NCBI GenBank assembly: GCA_019155185.1
Contig: CM032809.1
Location: 7,088,621-7,152,620, forward strand
Length of the DNA stretch: 64,000 nt
Source: Beaufortia kweichowensis
Taxonomy: Eukaryota; Chordata; Actinopteri; Cypriniformes; Gastromyzontidae
Direction of reading: 5' to 3'
Every line of letters starts with the position of its first letter. The stretch's first letter is position 1. The translations under genes and the position numbers were made by a program. Shown piece by piece: positions 50,900-62,800 of this stretch. The notes under the pieces were generated by a model that made no database searches, had not been told where the DNA came from, and saw only the letters and a program-made list of their open reading frames with translations.

Positions 50900-52255
50900 T
50901 GCCCCCCAAACACACACTCCATCATTTCTGTTCATCCTCACTCTATTCTTCCTCTTTCTCTTTGTTTCTGTGTACACAGAATGTTTTACTGTTGATAAGA
51001 TGTGCGGCACTAAAGTGAAACTCTAAATGTCTGATGGTCCAGATTTACAATATTTGTCTTGAATTTATTTATTTTTTTTGTTGCTTTGTTTTAACCGATT
51101 TGAACCGATGAGACATTCTGTATCATATTTTTTACACTTTGGCATCAGCAACTTAATCCTAAACATTTAACATCTAACTGTTTTTTTTTTTTCATTTATA
51201 CATTTAGTCATGGTTTGAACTGTGATTATGTAATTGTAACAATGGAAGACTTTTGCTTTTTTGGTTGATAGGTGCATACCTCATACTTTGCTATTTCATA
51301 GGTCAAAGGTCAAGTTATCATATTAGAATGCTGATGATATCGGACTTAACATCACAGGGGTCACCCACCGGTTTGTCGATGATGAGGGTTGACGTCAAAG
51401 ATGCTGTTTGCGCATACATGCGTAGCATCTGTACACACAGCAGACAGATAACATGCTCATCACAATGCACATTTCATACAGACACACACGTCCATCTGAT
51501 GTCACCAGTTTAAGTGTTATTCTTTTTGGTTCATTATTGAATATGGAAGTGTGTAACAATTATTCCTCTGATGTATTTTTAAATGGTTGTGGTTGCAGAT
51601 CCGGATAAACAGATCCGCTCAGGGCTTAGATGAATGTAAAGACAAGATTCAAGGAAGGATTGTGTTTGTTACATTGTTTTTCATTGTCTGCTTTGTTTCA
51701 ATCTTTACAGCTCTGCAAATACAAACACACCTGCTGCTGTTGTGCACACAAACACACACAGTCACACTCACAAACGGACACACAATTAATGACATCAAAC
51801 CCTTTCTTCTAAATATTAGCATTTAAGATTTTTTAAAAACCTGTAATACATATTTGTGTGTTTAGAATATGTGGTTTTATTAACTTTTTAGTTAGAACAA
51901 AAAAATCTTTCAAGCAAAATACTCCAATATAAAAATATTTATATATAATATTTATATATTATATATAATATATAAAATTAATCTGTTATTTGGTCAGTAA
52001 GATTAGAAAGATACTTTGGAAAAGGACTTTATTCTGTAATGAGGGAAAGTCGTGGTAGGAAGTTGATGAATTGAAATCACATGTGGGGTTTTCCAAAATT
52101 GCTTTTGAGAAAAAAATTGCTTTTGAGAAAAAATGAAACAGATTTTTCTTTTCTAAATGTTCTTTTCTGGTAATTTCCACGTCATTCCCTGAAATGAAAA
52201 TGGCAAAATGATTTCAGCACCGTCTCTATCTAAATATGCTTACTTCATGTGTTAA
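50900..52255. other. divergent intergenic region msmp/pla2g4c
   Basis: No gene is seen. It serves as the shared upstream region of the two divergent genes. It contains an AT palindromic run at about 51930-51975 and a short tandem duplication of attgcttttgagaaaaa at about 52098-52137. Confidence 0.5.
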
Positions 52256-52264
52256 ATTTCCCCT

Positions 52265-52335
52265 TTTATACCGTCACATGCTCTCAATGAAAAGTTTCAG
52301 TTTGGTCTGTAGACTTCAACCTCTGTCAACAAAGG
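52265..52335 (+). promoter_or_regulatory. pla2g4c-like promoter and non-coding first exon
   Basis: A TTTATA box at about 52265-52270 precedes a short leader that ends in donor AAAGG|gtgag at 52335/52336. The coding exon starts directly at acceptor ctctttacag|ATG (52464/52465). The leader contains AGTTTCAGTTTG at 52293-52304, close to the interferon-stimulated response element (AGTTTCNNTTTC) in reverse orientation. Confidence 0.45.
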
Positions 52336-52464
52336 GTGAGTGTCTTTAAATCTCTGAACTTGCTTTCTGATTAGTTTTAAGCTTACATTTACTTAATGTT
52401 ACTATAGGAGTTATGATATTATTGAGCTAAAATGCTTCTTGGTCAGCCTGTTTTCTCTTTACAG

Positions 52465-55185
52465 ATGTCAAACAGAAATCAGAGCAAAAGGTAATATCTA
52501 GTGAATGAAATTTTTCCATCTGTAATTTCCCTGTATCATGTTGTTTGAAATCTTTATGACTATCCCCGCATGTACTGTACTTGATTTAGCATTTAATCTG
52601 TGCAAACAGTCCTGTCTGTCCTTGTTTTTTACAGCAGTATTGTGAGAATCAGTCATTCTCTGAATGAAGCTGAGAAACATCATGTGATCAGCCGGAGAGA
52701 ATCAGTTCTACAGTGTCTTCTGCAACATAACATACACTGTAGCCTGGTATTCACATGTCCAGATTTCTTTTAGTTACATATATTACACCTATTAAATCAA
52801 AAGCAATAGTGAGAGTGTGTTATATAAATATACTTTGCAAATGTGATATTGCTATAACAAGACAATGAATTATAAAAGTAAGTAAAGAAGTCAACTTTTC
52901 TAACAGATTTTATATCCAAGATTTTATATAAAATTATTTTAAGCAATTCTGTCTTTGTCTTATGCAATTTTGTCTAAGAAAATGTCCTTTCTTTTTTCAA
53001 AGACTAACATCATCTCATGGGATGAACTGTAGACATAAAAAAATAGCAGTCACTTTTTATATTATTACATAATATCATGCATTTTGACTTTGAATTGACA
53101 ATACACGTTTTGTTTGCTGTGCACTTTACAGGAGGAGGTACCCAACATTGCACTGCTGGGTTCAGGTGGTGGTGAGAGAGCTTTGGTGGGTTTGATGGGG
53201 TCATTGATCCAGCTGGACACAGAAGGTCTACTGGACTGTATGTTGTATCTAGCGGGGGTCTCTGGATCTACCTGGTATATTCATACGCAAAATGAACATG
53301 CAGTATCTGTCAGATTTAATTTTATATACTCAATCCCAACACATACACACACAAATGTAAACATTCTTCTATTTGGCAGGTGCATGGCATCTCTATACAA
53401 AGAAGCGGATTGGTCCAGGAGGCTGGAGGAAGTGAAGGATGACATCATACAGAGACTTACTGGTGATGGAGTCAGTTTCATGGACAAACTGTCAATACTC
53501 AAAAAATACTACGAGAAAGACAACTTCAGTTTGACAGATGTCTGGGCGGCACTACTAATAAGTGAGGTTGTCAAAGAGGTGAGAAAAATATTCTTACTAA
53601 ATAGATTATTTAATGTTACTTTAATTCTATGTGCTGTTGCTATATTGTGAAATATTGTATTGAGCCACAAAAATCTGTTTTACTGTATTGTTGAAATATA
53701 ATCTCTCAATACTGTGTTTTTATATATGTTTGATTAAGATTAAAAAATTTTTTTGAAAAAAGCAAATGAAAAGAGAAAGAGTGAAATGTGTACACTACAT
53801 GAATATTAATACATTGATCATATTTTTTCTCTGCAGATAGATGAACATTGTCTTTCTGATCAGAGGAGTCATCACAGCAAAGATCCTTATCCCATTTATA
53901 CTGTGATCGATAAACAGAGCAACCGTGAGAAAATGGAAGCAGGTATTTTCTAGATTTATTTATTTTTATTTTATAGCATTGTTTATTTTTTGAAAACGAG
54001 AATGATTTTGAAAAAAACCAAGATGTTTGCTGACATTGACCTGATAACTGTCACTGCATATATTGATCATACACATGAAAATGCACTATTCCACTCTTCA
54101 AATTTTAGATATTTTTTTTATATTTTTAAATCTTATTTTTAGGTTTTCTGTATGTTTATAAATTGTTTGTGAACCGCATCTAAGACTTACTTCGTTGATA
54201 TCAGATGTCTTTTTTGAGATCACGCCACATGAGGTTGGCTACTCCATTACTGGTGCATTTGTAGATTCCTCCTGTTTTGGGTGTCAGTTTGATGGAGGAG
54301 ATAAGAAGAAAGATCAGCCCGAGATGGAAATGTTGTACCTGCAAGGTAAAATAACAAAACATCTACATGTATAACAGCCATCTGCCTGTACAGTTGTATT
54401 TCTGTATTTTGTATAATTTATTGTTGGTTTTGTGCAGGTCTGTGTGGTAGTGCTTGGGCTGACCATGAAAAATTACTGGAGGAGCTATTAAAATTCATCA
54501 AGAGTAAGTTTATATCATATCACATTGTTATGGTGCGTTTAGTATGTGTGCTTGCCTAGTGTTGTTGTTTTATTGTTATTGTTTATATTTTACGTCTGTG
54601 CCACATCAAATGCATTGAAGCGTTTTATGTTGTAAAAAATGTTAAACATGTTGTGTTTGCTTTGTAGAGCTCTTCTGGTATGATGTGATGTGTAACCACT
54701 CATCCCTCAGCTCTTCACATGTAAATGAGGTCTACCAGGTGACTTTGACACTTGTGGAACTGAATCTTTTGGTCTACAAAGAAGAAGACCCTTCATCTCA
54801 CATTGAAATCCTAAATGAATTGCTAAGAGGTATTTATTACATTTTAGACCAGCTTTAAATCCTGGTACATCAGGCTTCCCAGATAACATTCACCTGATGG
54901 TTTTATGACATCACATCACAAGTAAAAACTCAGTGTTGACTGATAGTAATACTTTCATTCTAATGTGCTATATTCTCTATTTTAGGGAAGGTTAACAAAG
55001 AGGAATATGAGACAATAATTGCCTTACAGATGATGTCAGAGGGAATAACTAGAAAGAGGATTCAGGAACAAACTCAATATGTGTGCGACTTGTATTTAGA
55101 CTGGTTGAAGAAGCTAAACTGTAAGTTGTGTTGTTTACATGCAACTCCTGTGTAATTATGCCACACTTATATTTATTTATTTACA

Positions 55186-55248
<63 letters not shown>

Positions 55249-56374
55249 TTATTTAGACAATGAGACATGGATGATTGTTATTAAATGCATTGAGCTAAGT
55301 TCTCGCTGGACCTGGGGCACAGCATACAACTATCTTTACAACATGACAGGTGAGCAAAAATGGCAACTGGAATAGTAACTCACAATTTTAGATGTACTTA
55401 TATAATATAATATTGTATATACATATAACACAAAAAGTAACTTTTACATTTCATTCTTCTCATCAGCGCAGGAGGTTTCTCCCTGTATCCTAAAAGAAGA
55501 AACAAGACATTATGAAGATGCTGGAATCTTCATCAACTCTCCCTATTTCTCAGTGTTGAGAAAAGAGAGGAACATTGATCTTATTATCTCTCTTGATTTT
55601 AGTGATGACGATCCTTTTGAGGTACTGTAGATTAATGACATACTTTTTTTATATCTGCGTGATTACTAAATGCATTGTAAAATAGTTTATTATTACATAT
55701 AAAAACATTTTTGTGCATTTGGTGCCAGTGAAATTGGCAGTGCATGTGATTCACTGGTTTTAAACACAGATATTTTTAATGTACACACACATAACATATT
55801 TCTTTTCATTCACAGACAGTTGTTATGACTGCAGAAACATGCAAAAAACTGCTTATTCCATTTCCCAAAGTGCATGTATCTGAAGAGGACAAACACGCTC
55901 CAAGAGACTTTTATGTGTTTGAAAGCCATGATGCACCGACTGTGATTCATATTCCTCTTTTCAACATTATTAACTGTGGAGGTAATGTCATTAAACAAAT
56001 CTAAAAATACTGATTTCAGGCAAAAACCTTTTTAAAATTGCATAGTAACAACAATAACAACAGTGTCAGTTTAATATTTATTCAGAATTACTGTATATAT
56101 ATAGCAGAAAAAGTGCTGGATATTCTGATATTGTATAAGTCAGTTATTGTTTGCTGAAAAGGCAATTATAAAAGTTTGCTGATGATCTGTGTTAACAGGA
56201 GAATTGAAAAAGTGGAAAGAGAGATATTCAACCTTTCAACGACCCTACAGCTGTGAAATGATCCACGATCTTCTGGAGAAAGCCAAGATGAACATCAAAA
56301 ATAAAAAAGTGGATCTTCTGAAAGAGATTCAGAAAGTCATTAATCGAAAAACAACCACACATACGCTGGACTAA
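52465..56374 (+). CDS. pla2g4c: cytosolic phospholipase A2 gamma-like
   Basis: Thirteen exons: 52465-52490, 52635-52746, 53132-53274, 53380-53578, 53837-53942, 54205-54345, 54438-54503, 54668-54829, 54986-55120, 55257-55349, 55467-55621, 55816-55981, 56199-56374. They total 1680 bases, 559 residues, with every phase agreeing. Group IV phospholipases release fatty acid from the sn-2 position of phospholipids. The Ser/Asp dyad is present: GVSGSTW with S90 as nucleophile, and D412 in EDAGIFINSPYF. The oxyanion loop is GSGGGERA with R62. There is no C2 domain, so this is the gamma type. TPHEVGYSITGAFVD, SLDFSDDDPFE and IPLFNIINCGGELKKW match human PLA2G4C closely. Human PLA2G4C ends in a prenylation box (CCLA); this protein ends ...TTTHTLD and lacks it. 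Fish have several paralogues, so the symbol is a family call. Confidence 0.9.
55190..55244. repeat. (AT)n microsatellite
   Basis: About 27 AT units in the intron of the phospholipase gene, ending only 12 bases before the AG of exon 55257. Confidence 0.95.
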
Positions 56375-56623
56375 TGTTATGCTGAAGTGGTCTATACCCT
56401 CTGTTGTTCCTTGGGTTAAGAAAAAAGGGTAAAACAGCACTTGTTTTTACATTTACATTTAACAAAGTACAATCACATAGCACCATAAATTGTAATTTCT
56501 TATACTTTTCTTATACTTTCCTACTCCTTTTTGAATTAGAAACGTTATATTTGCACAATAACAAGTGCTCAGAAGTGTTGACAACTGAAATAAGCAATGA
56601 GAATTTTATTGGTTATTATTACA

Positions 56624-56629
56624 AATAAA
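56624..56629 (+). terminator. pla2g4c-like polyadenylation signal
   Basis: AATAAA 250 bases after the stop codon, in the gap before the convergent gene on the minus strand. Confidence 0.55.
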
Positions 56630-56845
56630 GGGTAATTAATATGCCATTTAACTCAAAGAGCTCAGTGTTTAATGAAACATTATGGTAAAGCATGCTAACA
56701 AAACATGGATAACTTCTGTTTTCTCATTCTTAATATGTCTGTTTATCTGACCTTGCATTCATAATTTACATTTCTGTGTAGTTTTAAGTTTTACAAAGTA
56801 GCATTTACGAAGGATTTTCAATTGGAAATGTCCTGACAAATCTGT

Positions 56846-56851
56846 TTTATT
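56846..56851 (-). terminator. polyadenylation signal of the coiled-coil gene
   Basis: AATAAA on the minus strand, about 28 bases after the stop codon at 56880. A second overlapping hexamer can be read at 56850-56855. The 3' UTR would be very short. Confidence 0.5.
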
Positions 56852-56879
56852 TATTTTTAGGATTTCTTTTCTAAAGTGT

Positions 56880-58025
56880 TTAAATTAAGCTTGCGTTCTT
56901 CATCAGTCCCTTGGTAGTTTGGTTTTTCACTGCTGTTTGAGGGCATTGTCCACTGCAATATAAAAAAATTAAGATTGATTTTTTAAATTACATTAATTGT
57001 ACATATCATCCATATACTATTTGCTGAAAAACTCACTTTGCATCTGAAGTTTTCACATAAGTGCACAATATACTGGGCTCCTGTAACTGCTTTTTGAGAT
57101 TCTTTATAAGTTCACTCCACTTTGACTTAAGAGCAGCAAAATGACCTAAAATACACAGAGAAAGACATCAGCCTTTCTTTGTCTTAAATCTTTTCTCATT
57201 TATGATCTCGAGCTATACACTTTAACCCATAATAAGTCACTAAATCATACCATCACTGTCATACAGTCTTTTTTCTTTCTCCATAGCTGTGATTTTCTCA
57301 TTTATTGTGACCTGTAAAACATCCACACAAAAATATGAGAACTAAATGGTAACATTTCTTTAGGTAGTTTTTTGTTGTAGTACTACTACTACTACTATAA
57401 TGGCACAATATATAACTGATATGCTGGAAAGTTACTTGGGTTGGCACTAATCATACCACTTGTTTAGTAAACCTAAATAAATTGTGGCTATTTGTTGTCA
57501 AACCTGCTTGACAAGTGAGATTGTATGTCCTGCACAGCCCATAACAAACTAAATGCAAATTATATTGACACTGTAAAGAGAAATAAGTTTTGCTAAACAA
57601 AGACTTAAAATTTGGCATGATGTTAAAATAAAGACACAATACTTCAACTGTGTAAATAAAAGTGGATCCAAATAAGTCGAATAATACTTCAAACCTGATA
57701 GATCTTCATTACTTACCAATGAATTCTGACAATCTTTAGTCTCCTCAGCCTTCACTTTTTGATCCAGGACTAATTTTTTAATCTCACCCTGAAGTTTCTC
57801 GACCTCCGTCTTTGTGATGTTCATCAGCATCTTCATGTTTTGAAGTTTTAAATCTAAATGTTTTAAACTCAAGTCTGTTTTCCTTTCATCTAGTTCTAAA
57901 ATGTTCTGTTCGTCCGCTAGTTTGTTTATTAGTTCATTTTGAATGTGTTTGTATCCCACCAAAGTTATATCCACAGCTGCTAATAAACACAACATCATCA
58001 ACGAGCAGCAGGACCTTCTCTTCAT
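56880..58025 (-). CDS. unnamed secreted or membrane-anchored coiled-coil protein
   Basis: Minus-strand exons 58025-57717, 57311-57251, 57145-57037 and 56952-56880 give 552 bases, 183 residues plus stop; all junctions are GT/AG and all phases agree. Residues 1-24 (MKRRSCCSLMMLCLLAAVDI...) are a positively charged start followed by a hydrophobic stretch: a signal peptide or a type II anchor. Residues of about 28-125 are strongly heptad-like and rich in Leu, Lys and Glu (LSLKHLDLKLQNMKMLMNIT, EVEKLQGEIKKLVLDQKVKA), predicting a long coiled coil. A short C-terminal part has three cysteines or fewer and a possible N-glycosylation site near the end. I do not recognise the family, although small fish-specific proteins of this plan seem to exist. 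It is convergent with the phospholipase (506 bases between stops). The first ATG after acceptor 58043 is the start. Confidence 0.75.
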
Positions 58026-58437
58026 GACTGAGGTTTTTAAATCTGCTTATATAATACAAATTTCTAATGTATAAGACAAGAACAACAGGCACAGTCCAGT
58101 TTTTTCTATCTGTGTATATTTTATGGATTAAATTAATATATTGTTCTGTAAAAAAATGCAACAGAGAAATAAAATAATAATATTGAGAATATGAAAATAT
58201 ACAGTACTGGCATATTTTTAAAGTACATGAATATAATGCATGTTATATGTTACAGTATACACAGTCATTTTGCAATTGAGGCGAAACATCCTGGTGAGCT
58301 GATGTAAATTATTAACCTGCGGGCTAACAGATCGTCTGATAATCTTTTGACAAATGTATAAACACAGCAAAAGCTTTGAACAGAATCTACATTCGTATGA
58401 ATGTGTCATTTATAGATAAGTTAATGAATCATCTTAC

Positions 58438-58490
58438 CTTTATCCAGTTGCTTGCGTGCACATGCAGAAAACTGTCTTTCTACAAACATA
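58438..58490 (-). promoter_or_regulatory. probable non-coding first exon of the coiled-coil gene
   Basis: On the minus strand, GATAAAG|gtaaga is a strong donor (exon end 58438), and the coding exon has acceptor ataagcag at 58044/58043. The 5' limit of this exon and the promoter are not defined; a ttgtag just upstream could even be another acceptor. Confidence 0.35.
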
Positions 58491-58499
58491 AACACAAAA

Positions 58500-59660
58500 T
58501 GGATAAGCAAATATGACTAAAAGTGCAGTATAAACTACATAATCGTAATAAATCAATATCAGAAGAGAAAAGAGATGGTAAAGAGCAGTGTAATATTTTT
58601 CTGGGTATGTCTTTCTCTTATACTGCTGTCATTTTTCCTCTTTCCTTAGTGTCATTAACATGTAACCAGTCAGACTAGTTATGCAAAGATTTGATGTATT
58701 CAGTTTTCTCTTATTCAGCCTTGTCACCTACTATGTGTGTTTTTTATACAAGATGAAATACATAATAGATGTGGAAAGCCTTTCTTTCTTTCAAATTGCT
58801 TTCCAAATTCATGTTGCTCAAATTTTTTTCTTTTCTCCAATGTTTGGCTATCCTGTACTAAAAAGAATACTAAAGATCTTGTTTTAATAATATATCTAGC
58901 ATTGTACTGGTATGTGTATGAGAAGTAGTTTTTTCTCCTCTGATGCCTCTGGGTTGTGTTTACAATAATGTGCATTAATCAATGCTAATTTTTCCTTTCT
59001 TATTATGCCGAACCGTATCAGTAATGAAATGATAAGAACTGTATTGTTAGTTTTTCATGCAATAAGTTATCACACCCTGATGATTAAAATTCCAGGGAGT
59101 AACCATCAGCAGCTCTCTTTTGAAGTGAGATCATGGACAGATTAAATCAATTGATCAAGAACTAAATTGAACTGAATCATAATGTTTAATCTTCCCTGTT
59201 GTTCCCTGTGTGTATAACAAATAAAGTTTCTATCCAGAAATACCTAAAAATATTGTACTTTTGTAGCACAAAAAGCTTTTATATTACATAGATTTGACAC
59301 AAATGAGATGTGCAGTGATACATTTCAGGCCCCAAAAATAAATATGTTTTTAATTACACTGCCTTGATATTGCTAGAATGTGATACAATTGTTTAAGAAA
59401 ATGTAAGTGGACTATTAACCACACAACCAATATTGACACATTAATGCATTTAGTGAGTGCTTTTCTCTATAGAGGTGTGACAGATGAGACGGCAGCTTTA
59501 TTAAAGTAGTGCTTTATTTAGTACATAAGGCTGATAAAGGTATTGTTGCATTAAGTATGATTTTTGTGTGTCACTGTTTTTTCTGATATGCTGATTTACA
59601 TTGTCATATAACCATATGAAGATATACAGAAGGTGTCAACCAATCTCTGATTGGCTCTTG
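58500..59660. other. intergenic region
   Basis: AT-rich DNA without a protein-like frame or a clear repeat. It separates the divergent coiled-coil and IgGFc-binding-like genes and probably holds the promoters of both. Confidence 0.45.
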
Positions 59661-59679
59661 ATGATGTTACAGACAGAAT

Positions 59680-59720
59680 TTAAAGCTCTTGCATTATTCT
59701 GACACACACTTAAGGCTTCG
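59680..59720 (+). promoter_or_regulatory. non-coding first exon of the IgGFc-binding-like gene
   Basis: A donor ggcttcg|gtaagt ends at 59720, and the coding exon has acceptor cttttcttcag at about 59867. A weak TATA-like tttaaag lies near 59680. The start of transcription is not defined. Confidence 0.35.
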
Positions 59721-59887
59721 GTAAGTACATTCCACATTTCTACATCATGCATTTGAACATGTAATTTTCCATAAAAGCCTGACCTTTCTGTACATTAGTA
59801 TTTCTGTGCAAACATGTTAATTTTTTTATTGTAAACAATGACTTTTCTTTTTTTAACTTTTCTTCAGAATCTACATCGACATTGAGG

Positions 59888-62800
59888 ATGAAAGAAATGT
59901 TGTGTATTTTTGCAGCCCTCTTACTTGGTGGTAAGCCTATTTTATTAGCCTATTTTAGCCTATGTTTTCAAAAATTATAACAAAATGTTATGCAACAATA
60001 AAAATAAATTAATTATATGTGGTAGTATATAGTGATAGAAAACTGGCTGTGTAAAATATATGGCACAACATGAATTAAATCATATAGAGTGATGTATACA
60101 AAAATATACATGATAAAATGACATTGAATAATTCAGATTTACTAACTCTCTACTAACCTTCATAAAGAATAAATAAATAATTATTATTATTGAAGAAAAT
60201 ATAAATAAGATATGAAATTATTAAAGAAAAAAAATGTTACTTTTCATAACATTTTCAAAACATTTATTAAATTGACATTTTATATATAATCTTATTTATC
60301 ACAATATAAATATTTAAAATATATATATTTTTCTCCTCTCAGGGCTTGTTTCAGCTGGGCCAGCGGGGACAGAGTTTGCTTTGTCGTTTATGCAGAACAA
60401 CCAACTTGACACCAACAGTGCCTCCACCCGTCTGATGCTGGACATTTCAAATCCTTCAAAATCATCTGCCAATGTAACGGTAATTGCTCTGGGAAACACC
60501 TACGAGCAAACTATCCAACCAGGCCAGGGCGCCACTTTCCAGCTGCCTAGCGGAATGCAGATCAGCGGCACCACAACAACCTATCAGACGATTCAAGTCA
60601 TATCCGACCAGAAAATCCTGGTGTCGTCCTTCAGCTACAAACTGTTCTCGTCTGACACATCCCTGATCTACCCGGTTGAAGACTGGGGTACAGAATATTA
60701 TCTGTTTACTCCACAAGTGGGTCCACTCGGTTCCTTCAAAGAGTTTTCTATAGTTAACTATGATGTTCAAAATTCTGTCGAGGTGCAGCTAAGTGGTATG
60801 GTGCTATTTGAAGGGTCTGTTTATCCAAAAGGAAGCAAACTCACTTTTAACCTGACGCCCATGGAAAGTGTGCAGCTCCAAAGTCAAGAGGACCTGACAG
60901 GTTCAATAATCAAAGCCCAGCAACCTGTTGCAGTTTTTGCAGGACACAGTTGCACATGGTTTTATTCAACATGCTCGCATGTGTATGAACAGCTTATTCC
61001 TGTTAACAGCTGGGGAAAAGAGTTCATGGTTGTACCTATTAACTGTACGTCGCCACAGTTCCGATTTGACACTGTTAACATCATTGCCTCGCAAATTACA
61101 AATCTAAACATCAGCAGTCAACGTAGTACCAATTTAGCTAAAAAAATGAAAGCAGGGGAATCTTTATACCTTAATTTATATTGGCCAGACTCTCTCCACA
61201 TCACCGCTGATAACGGAATCCAGGTTTTGTACGAGTTTAATGGAGGAACGAGTCAAAGCGGAGACACGCTTGAACCTTTTCTGATGAACATCTTGCCAAA
61301 CGATCTCTTCAGCACGTCATACATACTATACGGTCAAACTAACTTTACAAATCAAGCTGTTATAATAGCCCAAACGAAAGACCTGAATGGACTGACATTT
61401 GATATGTTACGTTTACCACAAAATCTTCAGTGGCAACAAGTTGGAGGCAGTGAATATTCATGGACTCAGGTGACTTATAATCAAGGTTCTGGTTTCCATA
61501 GTGTAAGCGGTCCGAACTCGCCCTTTGGCCTTTACAGCATTGGAATGGGTAACAAAAATGGTTATGGGTCTCCAGCTCCTGGAACATTAGCAGGTAAGAA
61601 AAATCATAAACGCTAACACAGATTTTGTTTTATTATCTACTGGGCTTTTAATTCTGAACTCTTATGTTTTTCAGTGTCTTATGCCACCTGTTCTATCTCT
61701 GGAGATCCTCATTACAACACCTTTGACAACCAAACCTATGACTTCCAGGGAACGTGCACATACACGGCAGCTCAGGCCTGTCATCTAGAGGGAACAAAAC
61801 TTACCGCATTCAGGGTTGTGGTGCAAAATGCCTTGTGGGATCAAATTGAGAGCACTCCAGATGTTTCCATGGCTAAAGTTGTGATTGTGGAGGTTTATAA
61901 CTTGACTTTAGTGCTTCGAAGGAACCAGTTAAGACAGATAATGGTAATGAATCCTAACACACTTTATTCTTTTATTGTTTATGATATCAGTGGTTCTCAA
62001 CTGGTTTTGCTTCAGGATGTCAAATCGTGATACAAGATAGTATAACAAATGTATATTGTGCAGATCTGAGAAAATGACCCAAAATTCTTTTATTATTTCT
62101 CATCTTCATGTCATTCCAAACCTGTATGACTTTCTTTTTCTGCAAAACAAAAGAAGATATTTTGAAGAATGTTTTTTATCAAACAACACTGGTCCCCATT
62201 GACTTCAATTGTATGGATGCAAAACCACTAAAACATTTCTCAAAATATCTTTTTTGTGTTCCACAGAATATACAGGTTTTGATCTGAACATAAACAAATG
62301 ATGCCATTTTTTTGGGGTGAACTATCCCTTTAAAATCAACTTCATAGATGCAACAATATGCAAAATTATGACTTTAAAATTTGGTATTTTAAGCATGATG
62401 AATAGATAATAACTAGTATGATATGATTATTTCATTATTTATGATTATTTTGGGATATTTAAAGTGTATCTAAATATATCACAGCTTATCAGATCTTTAC
62501 ATTTTCAGGTCAATAACATCTTAAACAACATCCCTTTAAGTCTGCTTAACGGACAAGTCAAAGTCTTTCAGGAAGGCACACATTACTCCATCACAACAGA
62601 CTTTGGCTTAAAAGTCACGTATGATATGGTGTATCACGTCACAATCACGGTTCCCAGCGACTACACCGACAAAATGTGCGGCATGTGTGGAAACTACAAT
62701 GAAAACACAGCAGATGAGTACCAGCTGCCAGACGGCCAGCAAACCACAGATGTAAATACATTCGGAGCCGCGTGGAAAGTTCCTGTTGTTGGCATCGTAT

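Noticed and set aside
62464..62508. In-frame ATG before the second VWD exon as a separate start
   Set aside because: The frame simply runs back through the intron; acceptor attttcag at 62508 joins in phase with the exon ending at 61943.
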